A stretch of 17,758 nt of DNA from positions 1 through 17,758 of the forward strand of contig JBFWIW010000061.1 of NCBI GenBank assembly GCA_050253535.1. The letters are read 5' to 3'. Positions 12,786-17,758 of the stretch are shown here, piece by piece (the stretch's first letter is position 1; the number at the start of each line of letters is the position of its first letter). Both the position numbers and the translations under genes were made by a program. The stretch is from JBFWIW01 sp050253535. Its GTDB lineage: Bacteria; Bacillota; Clostridia; Oscillospirales; Oscillospiraceae. A model generated the notes under the pieces. The model made no database searches and was not told the origin of the DNA. It saw nothing but the letters and a program-made list of their open reading frames with translations.

Positions 12786-12836
12786 TGCAAATTATAAAAG
12801 CCGTCAATTCAGGCGGCTTTTATTGTTAATAAGGAG
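12710..12836 (+). repeat. 127-nt sequence duplicated across the gap (copy 1)
   Basis: This stretch, covering the last 25 codons and stop of phosphofructokinase, its terminator and the next gene's ribosome site, recurs without a mismatch at 12937-13063. The two copies abut the N run on either side. A length of 127 equals a common maximum k-mer of de Bruijn assemblers. It is best read as an unmerged contig overlap, not a biological repeat. Confidence 0.93.
12794..12823 (+). terminator. Terminator hairpin after phosphofructokinase
   Basis: ATAAAAGCCG (12794-12803) and CGGCTTTTAT (12814-12823) form a 10-bp stem with a 10-nt loop; the T's are part of the stem. The assembly artefact repeats it at 13021-13050. 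In the true genome it lies between phosphofructokinase and the SLH-GH18 gene, so it may be a partial, attenuating terminator. Confidence 0.65.
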
Positions 12837-12936
12837 NNNNNNNNNNNNNNNNNNNNNNNNNNNNNNNNNNNNNNNNNNNNNNNNNNNNNNNNNNNNNNNN
12901 NNNNNNNNNNNNNNNNNNNNNNNNNNNNNNNNNNNN
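12837..12936. other. False assembly gap (100 N)
   Basis: Exactly 100 N between two identical 127-nt flanks. Removing the gap and one copy joins the flanks into a continuous sequence, with 57 nt between the phosphofructokinase stop and the next start codon. Confidence 0.92.
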
Positions 12937-13063
12937 TGAACCGTCGAGAGCGCTTGAAAATGGCCTACCACGCTTTGCCAGACTGAAAAAGAGGATTGCG
13001 GCAGCCGAATAATGCAAATTATAAAAGCCGTCAATTCAGGCGGCTTTTATTGTTAATAAGGAG
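12937..13063 (+). repeat. 127-nt sequence duplicated across the gap (copy 2)
   Basis: Second copy of 12710-12836. It contains a spurious truncated 3' end of phosphofructokinase (stop at 13010-13012) that should not be annotated as a gene. It runs directly into the genuine start of the SLH-GH18 gene. Confidence 0.93.
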
Positions 13064-13069
13064 ATACAT

Positions 13070-14725
13070 ATGAAGCGGAAAATCTGTATTCTGCTGTCAG
13101 TTATATTATGTTTTTCTTTGCTTTCCTTCCCAGCACTGGCCGCGGATTACTCTGACGTCCCATCTGACAGCTGGGCGCTGAGTGTCATCGCCTCGGCTAC
13201 AGAATATAAGCTTATGGAGGGCGTCGGTGGAAGCGAGTTTGGCTATGGCAGCACCATAACACGGGCGCAGTTTGCTACAATAATCTGCCGCATGTTCGGG
13301 TGGGACTCCGTCTCCCCCGCCGGTGCTTCGTTTTCAGATGTTAAACCCGATGCGTGGTACTACTCTTATGTGGAGACGGCCCTCTCCAACGGCGCGTTTG
13401 ACAAAGGCACCGACTTTCGGCCTGACGAGCCAATACTGCGAGAGGAGATGGCGGTAATGCTTGTGCGGGCGCTGGGATATCAGGGCATAGCCGCAAGCCT
13501 CTCCTCAGCAGCACTCCCCTTTACGGACGTCACATCGAGCAGCGGTTACATAGCCGTCGCCTACGACATCGGTATGATAAACGGGACAAGCGCGACTACG
13601 TTTTCTCCGTCTCTGACGGCGAAACGCGAGGAGGCCGCCGCAATGCTCGTCAGAATCTATGAAAAGCTCAAAAGCGGCACCGAGTGGTACCACGGTTTTT
13701 ACGCTTTCTCTTCGTACTCTCAGCGCTATCTTTCGGACAACATGGATGCCGTCAGTGTCGGCTGGAGCCGTCTCTCCTACTCTGCCGATGAAGGCGCATA
13801 TCTGAATACGACGGCAAGCGGCGGCAACGCGTATTACATACCCGATTCCTATGAGAGCATAGTCTCGTATCTTGAGAAAAACGACACAAAAATAAATCTT
13901 TTGGTCTATATGGACTCGGTCGGCGGCACGGCAAAATCGGTGCTCACCTCCGAAAGCGCGCGAAATCAGGCTGTGGCCGCTATCACAAACGAGCTGACGG
14001 CAACTTATAAAACGCTGGGCAATAATCCGTACGACGGCGTCACGATAGATTTTGAGGGATTAAAGGGTGAAGAAACAAAAGCCGGAATGAATGCCTTTCT
14101 TGAGGAACTTGCCGCACAGCTCAATATCCTCGGAAAGTCACTTTACATAACGGTACAGCCGGTTCTGGACGGCGAATATTACGACGGTTTCGACTATAAG
14201 ACAATCGGCGGACTTGCCGACAAGGTCATTCTCATGGCGCACGACTACAACACCGTGAGTCTCGCCGGATTTGAGGGCAGCACCTATTATAAGACTGCGG
14301 CCCTCACGCCTATTAACTCCGTATATCTCTCGCTGAAGGCAATAACCGACCCCGACACCGGTGTGGGCGACAAAAGCAAAATTGTGCTTGCGATAAGCTT
14401 TAAGGGCATGGCCTGGCAAATATCGGACGGCAGGCTTGTGAGTCCGACGCCCGCATACCCGTCAACTGATACGATATACAAGCGCCTCACGCAGACAGAT
14501 ACTGTCATCGGCTGGTCGGAGGCATATCAAAATCCTTACGCTGCATATACGACCGAGGACGGCACGCAATGCTTCCTCTGGTATGAAGACGCCAGAAGCG
14601 TCTCCGCAAAGGTTCAGCTCGCGCGGCTATTCGGTATAAACAGCGTTTCCGTCTGGCGTCTCGGAATCATCCCGGACTACTCGGACGAAGGGATATATTA
14701 TGACGTAACCGATGCGCTTAAATAA
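13070..14725 (+). CDS. Secreted SLH-domain glycoside hydrolase family 18 protein
   Basis: A 551-residue exported surface enzyme. Residues 1-24/25 are a signal peptide (basic MKRK, hydrophobic core, ALA-AD cleavage site). Three SLH modules follow (about 26-70, 86-133, 149-196; FSDVKPDAWYY and ITRAQFATIICRMFG are typical), which anchor proteins to pyruvylated cell-wall polymers. Residues about 206-548 form a GH18 barrel of the YaaH/SleL-like group: YDGVTIDFEG holds the catalytic Glu329, and MAHDYN (389-394) is the later active-site strand. In the DxxDxDxE signature the second Asp is Thr325. Likely substrates are peptidoglycan N-acetylglucosaminyl bonds; chitin is less likely. AAGGAG lies 6 nt before the ATG. 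No promoter is seen between it and phosphofructokinase, so read-through is possible. GH18 proteins of this type act in spore germination or cell-wall turnover; the exact role is open. Confidence 0.92.
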   Translation: MKRKICILLSVILCFSLLSFPALAADYSDVPSDSWALSVIASATEYKLMEGVGGSEFGYGSTITRAQFATIICRMFGWDSVSPAGASFSDVKPDAWYYSYVETALSNGAFDKGTDFRPDEPILREEMAVMLVRALGYQGIAASLSSAALPFTDVTSSSGYIAVAYDIGMINGTSATTFSPSLTAKREEAAAMLVRIYEKLKSGTEWYHGFYAFSSYSQRYLSDNMDAVSVGWSRLSYSADEGAYLNTTASGGNAYYIPDSYESIVSYLEKNDTKINLLVYMDSVGGTAKSVLTSESARNQAVAAITNELTATYKTLGNNPYDGVTIDFEGLKGEETKAGMNAFLEELAAQLNILGKSLYITVQPVLDGEYYDGFDYKTIGGLADKVILMAHDYNTVSLAGFEGSTYYKTAALTPINSVYLSLKAITDPDTGVGDKSKIVLAISFKGMAWQISDGRLVSPTPAYPSTDTIYKRLTQTDTVIGWSEAYQNPYAAYTTEDGTQCFLWYEDARSVSAKVQLARLFGINSVSVWRLGIIPDYSDEGIYYDVTDALK

Positions 14726-14754
14726 TTTTTACAGATTGCATTGCGTGTGAATGA

Positions 14755-14856
14755 TCGATTTAAAATCGACATACGCGGCGGAAGCCTTACCTTGCGCGGC
14801 TCCACAGAGCCGAGAACTATCTCTCGTTTTTGTAGAAAAACAGGGGTTTTCTACAA
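14755..14856. other. Multi-hairpin intergenic region, possible RNA element
   Basis: The space between the convergent GH18 and purB genes holds a run of hairpins before the terminator: TCGAT/ATCGA (14755-14769), CGGCTC-caca-GAGCCG (14797-14812), a small GAGA/TCTC (14812-14825) and a 10-bp TTGTAGAAAA stem (14830-14839 with 14847-14856). Short open frames on both strands lack ribosome sites. It may be a structured 3' UTR, a small RNA or a dispersed palindromic repeat. Confidence 0.3.
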
Positions 14857-14859
14857 GTT

Positions 14860-14897
14860 GAAGCGGCCCGGATTTCCGGGCCGCTTCTTTTACTTTT
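14860..14897 (+). terminator. Terminator of the SLH-GH18 gene
   Basis: A perfect 12-bp GC-rich stem, GAAGCGGCCCGG (14860-14871) and its inverse (14876-14887), with a 4-nt loop, followed by TTTTACTTTT. The T tract is only on the plus-strand side. For purB, converging from the right, the hairpin lacks a T run. Confidence 0.87.
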
Positions 14898-14903
14898 AAA
14901 GTT

Positions 14904-16340
14904 TCACACTTTGAGTTCGGTTGCTTTGTCTTCCAGCAAATCGGCATATTCAACCAAAACGGGTTTAATGCAGTCCTCTATAAAATCCGTGACCTGCTCC
15001 GGTGAACGGCCGATATAGGCCGTGGGGTCAAGTTCGGAGCGTATCTCCTGTTCCGTAAGGCCGAACAGTGGATCACCGGCTATCCGGGAAACAAGGTCGT
15101 TCGGCAGTCCGTCCTCCTTTACCGTCTTTCCCGCAGCGATGGAATGGACTCTTATGGCCTCATGCAGCTCCTGCCTGTTCCCACCGCGTTTAACGGCGTT
15201 CATCATGATATTCTCGGTAGCCATAAAAGGAAGCTCCTCAAGGATATGCTTTTCGATCACCTTCGGATAGACCTTTATCCCGGAGGCAACGTTTATATAA
15301 ATGTTCAGAATCGCGTCGACCGCGAGGAAAGCCTCCGGCACCGCAATCCGCTTGTTAGCCGAGTCGTCGAGCGTACGCTCAAACCACTGGTTATAGGACG
15401 TGAACGCCGGGTTCTGCGCGTCGGTTATAACATAGCGCGCAAGCGAACAGATGCGCTCGCAGCGCATCGGGTTGCGCTTATATGGCATTGCGGACGAGCC
15501 GATCTGGTTCCCTTCGAACGGCTCTTCGCACTCCTTGAGGTGAGAGAGAAGCCTCATATCCGTTGCGAATTTTCCGGCGCTCTGGGCTATACCGGAGAGT
15601 GTCGCCAGGACGGCGGCGTCCAGCTTTCTTGAATAGGTCTGGCCGGACACGGGTACTGTCCCCTCGAAACCCATTTCCCCGGCAATAAGGTCATCCAGCT
15701 TTTTCACCTTGTCGTGGTCGCCGTCAAACAGTTCCAGGAAACTCGCCTGAGTGCCGGTGGTTCCCTTTGAGCCCAGAAGCTTTAGCGTGCCTATGCGGTA
15801 ATCAAGCTCGTCGAGATCCATGAGCAGCTCGTTTATCCAGAGCGTTGCGCGCTTGCCAACGGTCGTGAGCTGCGCGGGCTGGAAATGTGTAAAACCGAGT
15901 GTCGGCAGAGACTTATATTTTGCGGCAAAATCAGACAGGCGAGATATAAGGTTCACGAGTTTCCGGCGGATTATAACAAGCCCCTCGCGCATCAAAATTA
16001 TGTCCGTATTATCGCCGACATAGCAACTGGTCGCGCCCAAGTGGATTATCGGCATGGCGTCCGGGCACGCCTTACCGAAGGTATGGACGTGCGCCATCAC
16101 ATCGTGGCGGAGCTTCTTCTCCATCCTGGCCGCGTATTCATAGTCAATGTCGTATATGTGGGCTTCCATTTGGGATATCTGTTCGTCCGTAATGCCGAGG
16201 CCTAATTCTTTTTCGGCCCTGGCAAGCGCTATCCACAGTTTTCGCCACGTGGAAAACTTCATGTCCGGTGAAAACAGGTGCAGCATCTCCGCGCTTGCGT
16301 AGCGGGATGACAGTGGGCTCTCGTAAGTATCTGTCTGCAT
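14904..16340 (-). CDS. purB: Adenylosuccinate lyase
   Basis: A 478-residue enzyme of the fumarase/aspartase superfamily. It makes AICAR from SAICAR and AMP from adenylosuccinate, both with release of fumarate, in cytoplasmic purine synthesis. Visible marks are the N-terminal SPLSSRYAS, the substrate loop TSCYVGDNTD (104-113), GFTHFQPAQ (149-157, with the general-acid His152) and the signature GSSAMPYKRNP (281-291) on the mobile loop carrying the catalytic Ser. The length is normal for the clostridial form. I chose the ATG at 16340 because AAAGGA lies about 9 nt upstream and the homologous start MQTDTYESPLSSRY fits; an in-frame ATG at 16430 would lie upstream of or at the transcription start. 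No other purine gene is adjacent, and no purine riboswitch is seen in the leader. Confidence 0.95.
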   Translation of the reverse strand: MQTDTYESPLSSRYASAEMLHLFSPDMKFSTWRKLWIALARAEKELGLGITDEQISQMEAHIYDIDYEYAARMEKKLRHDVMAHVHTFGKACPDAMPIIHLGATSCYVGDNTDIILMREGLVIIRRKLVNLISRLSDFAAKYKSLPTLGFTHFQPAQLTTVGKRATLWINELLMDLDELDYRIGTLKLLGSKGTTGTQASFLELFDGDHDKVKKLDDLIAGEMGFEGTVPVSGQTYSRKLDAAVLATLSGIAQSAGKFATDMRLLSHLKECEEPFEGNQIGSSAMPYKRNPMRCERICSLARYVITDAQNPAFTSYNQWFERTLDDSANKRIAVPEAFLAVDAILNIYINVASGIKVYPKVIEKHILEELPFMATENIMMNAVKRGGNRQELHEAIRVHSIAAGKTVKEDGLPNDLVSRIAGDPLFGLTEQEIRSELDPTAYIGRSPEQVTDFIEDCIKPVLVEYADLLEDKATELKV

Positions 16341-16405
16341 ATACTCGTTCCTTTCGGTCACTATATCTCCATCTAAGTACGCCTGTATATTGCGTAAAAC
16401 ATGGA

Positions 16406-16461
16406 AGTTGGGCGCTAAGTACGCGCCCAACTATTATAACACAAATTTCAGTGATAATCAG
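16406..16461 (-). promoter_or_regulatory. purB promoter overlapping a 10-bp hairpin
   Basis: On the minus strand TGTTATAAT gives an extended -10 (TATAAT at 16438-16433), with a weak -35 CTGATT (16461-16456) 17 nt upstream that overlaps the aminotransferase stop. A perfect 10-bp inverted repeat, AGTTGGGCGC (16406-16415) with its inverse (16423-16432), starts right at the -10 edge. Transcripts from this promoter would begin near 16426, inside the hairpin arm, so only read-through from the aminotransferase gene would contain the full hairpin. It may be a weak terminator or a regulator site. Confidence 0.55.
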
Positions 16462-17645
16462 CCCTTGAGGAATTTTTCGAAGCGGTCGAGCCCCTCTTTT
16501 ATATTCTCCATACTGACAGCATAAGACCAGCGGATATAACCCTCCGCCCCGAAAGCGCTTCCGGGTACAACTGCGACCAGACCGTTTTTGAGGAGAGACG
16601 CGGCGAGCTCACTGCTCGTGTTTACCATCTCGCCGAAATACTTTTTGTCCAGAAGTTTTTTGGCGTTCATGAAGACATAGAAAGCGCCGTCGGGTTCAAG
16701 GCAGGAGCACCCCTCGATGGCACTTATGCGGCTGACAAGATATTTCCGGCGCTCGTCAAACGCGTCCTTCATGGCATAGACTTCCGACTGATCGCCCGCT
16801 ATGGCCTCAAGGCTCGCAAATTGGGATATGGAACAGGCGGAACCCGTGGAATGACTGCAATAGTTCGTCATGACCTTTGCGATCTCTTCGTTTGCCGCGG
16901 CAAATCCGATACGCCAGCCGGTCATCGCATAGGCTTTGGAAACGCCGTTTATGATTATCGTTCTCTTCTTGATCTCCTCGCCGAATGTCGCGATACTGAC
17001 AAACTCGCCGCTGTAGACGAGCGAGTAATATATCTCGTCACTCAGGCAGTAGATATCGTTTTTTACGATAACGTCGGCAAGAGATTTGAGCTCGTCTTTT
17101 GTATAGAGCATACCGGTGGGATTTGAGGGGTTGTTAAGTATAAAGCACTTGGTTTTTTCGGTGATGGCCGCCTGGAGCCGCTCCGCCGTAAGCTTGAAGC
17201 TGTCGGCCTCGGTCGTCTCAATCAAAACGGGCACGCCGCCGGCCATTTTGATTGCTTCTTCATAAGTAACCCAGTACGGTGTGGGAAGTATCACCTCGTC
17301 GCCGGGATTAAGAATCGTCTGCAGCGTAAGATATATGTTGTGCTTCGCGCCGCTGGATACGCATATCTGATTCGGGTTATACGCCAAACCGAAGTCGCGC
17401 CTTAGAAAATCGCATATCGCCTTACGCAGCGGGATGATACCGGCAACAGGCGTATAACGGGTCTGGTTTTCGTTTATGGCCTTTATGCCAGCGGCCTTTA
17501 TATGGTCCGGGGTATTATAGTCCGGCTCGCCGGCGCCGAAACCGATGACGTTTATACCGTCGGCCTTCATCTGCTTTGCCAGGGCATCAATCGAGAGCGT
17601 AGCGGAGGGAGCGATGCCGGATGCGACTTGTGATATTTGTTTCAT
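16458..17645 (-). CDS. Pyridoxal-phosphate aminotransferase, aspartate (AspB/AspC) type
   Basis: A 395-residue fold-type I aminotransferase. It has the substrate loop GFGAGEPDYNTP (35-46), SSGAKHNIY (98-105) for the cofactor phosphate, NNPSNPTG (171-178, with Asn175), SDEIYYSLVY (202-211, with Asp203 and Tyr206) and SKAYAMTGWRIGF (236-248). Lys237 forms the Schiff base and Arg245 helps hold the phosphate. A late Arg in GYIRWSYA binds the substrate carboxylate. The pattern matches bacterial subgroup Ib aspartate aminotransferases, which convert aspartate and 2-oxoglutarate to oxaloacetate and glutamate; some relatives use other amino acids. The ATG at 17645 has AAGGGG (17658-17653) 7 nt upstream; an in-frame ATG at 17699 lies above the -10 box and is excluded. 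It runs toward purB, whose promoter overlaps its stop. Confidence 0.93.
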   Translation of the reverse strand: MKQISQVASGIAPSATLSIDALAKQMKADGINVIGFGAGEPDYNTPDHIKAAGIKAINENQTRYTPVAGIIPLRKAICDFLRRDFGLAYNPNQICVSSGAKHNIYLTLQTILNPGDEVILPTPYWVTYEEAIKMAGGVPVLIETTEADSFKLTAERLQAAITEKTKCFILNNPSNPTGMLYTKDELKSLADVIVKNDIYCLSDEIYYSLVYSGEFVSIATFGEEIKKRTIIINGVSKAYAMTGWRIGFAAANEEIAKVMTNYCSHSTGSACSISQFASLEAIAGDQSEVYAMKDAFDERRKYLVSRISAIEGCSCLEPDGAFYVFMNAKKLLDKKYFGEMVNTSSELAASLLKNGLVAVVPGSAFGAEGYIRWSYAVSMENIKEGLDRFEKFLKG

Positions 17646-17678
17646 AATACTTCCCCTTGCATTTATATATTTGCAAGT

Positions 17679-17707
17679 ATTATATTGCTTCTGATGCAAA
17701 ATTGCAA
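17679..17707 (-). promoter_or_regulatory. Promoter of the aminotransferase gene
   Basis: Minus-strand TTGCAA (17707-17702), 17 nt, then a consensus TATAAT (17684-17679). TTGCA or TGCAA motifs recur four times between 17657 and 17708, including an inverted pair CTTGCA/TGCAAG at 17657 and 17671 in the leader. They may be regulator sites. The remaining bases to 17758 show no feature. Confidence 0.65.
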
Positions 17708-17758
17708 CAATTAAATAGTCTGCCGACTGCCGAAATTATTCTGGTTTATCAACATTAA

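Noticed and set aside
12804..13034. Minus-strand frames running through the N block (also 12826-13017)
   Set aside because: They are open only because N codons cannot be stops, and they lie in the duplicated artefact.
12710..13063. Biological tandem duplication of the phosphofructokinase 3' end
   Set aside because: Exact identity, a length of 127 nt and position at both gap edges point to an assembly overlap.
14729..14953. Minus-strand 74-codon frame, and a 36-codon plus-strand frame at 14751-14861
   Set aside because: Both lie in the hairpin-rich spacer and terminator and lack ribosome sites; the minus frame also overlaps the purB end.
16341..16432. Purine riboswitch in the purB leader
   Set aside because: No three-way junction elements can be seen; the only structure is the simple hairpin at 16406-16432.

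Overview
The window looks like a chromosomal stretch of a Gram-positive, probably spore-forming anaerobe of the Clostridia (an Oscillospiraceae-like lineage is my best guess). Supporting signs are strong GGAGG-type ribosome binding sites, an S-layer-homology (SLH) surface protein, a PPi-type phosphofructokinase, a BlaI/M56 sensor pair, a corrinoid-protein/PocR module and moderate GC. Two runs of exactly 100 N show a scaffolded, probably metagenome-derived, draft assembly. No rRNA, tRNA, CRISPR array or intact insertion sequence was seen.

Layout. 1-2.9 kb: a Cys-rich protein of unknown function and a PocR-AraC regulator (both minus), with an orphan methyltransferase-type corrinoid protein divergent from the regulator. 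3.1-5.3 kb: a plus-strand operon of a membrane acyltransferase and a Xer-type tyrosine recombinase, the second gene's Shine-Dalgarno lying on the first gene's stop. 5.4-7.7 kb: a minus-strand operon of a BlaI-type repressor, an M56 (BlaR1-like) membrane metallopeptidase and a 25-residue membrane microprotein (5382-5459). Its promoter carries two matching 18-bp operators. 7.75-8.25 kb: debris of one or two decayed genes, including a twice-frameshifted remnant. 8.27-10.78 kb: a metal-efflux operon, an ArsR/SmtB sensor with a perfect 12-2-12 operator followed by a P1B-ATPase with a His/Cys-rich tail in place of an HMA domain.

10.9-14.9 kb: class II fructose-bisphosphate aldolase (minus, interrupted by a gap) and a PPi-type phosphofructokinase (plus) share a divergent promoter region. 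An SLH/GH18 glycosidase follows phosphofructokinase. The gap between those two genes is almost certainly false: the same 127 nt lies on both sides of it. 14.9-17.65 kb: purB and an aspartate-type aminotransferase, both minus, each with its own promoter.

How it fits together. Aldolase and phosphofructokinase are consecutive glycolytic steps. The ATPase/ArsR pair is a self-contained metal-detoxification switch. The BlaI/M56/microprotein operon is a self-regulated envelope-stress switch with no effector gene in view. The corrinoid protein with its PocR regulator looks like the carrier part of a methyl-transfer pathway whose methyltransferases are elsewhere. The most notable items are the coupled microprotein, the paired BlaI operators, the orphan corrinoid/PocR unit with GTAC-type repeats, and the false gap.
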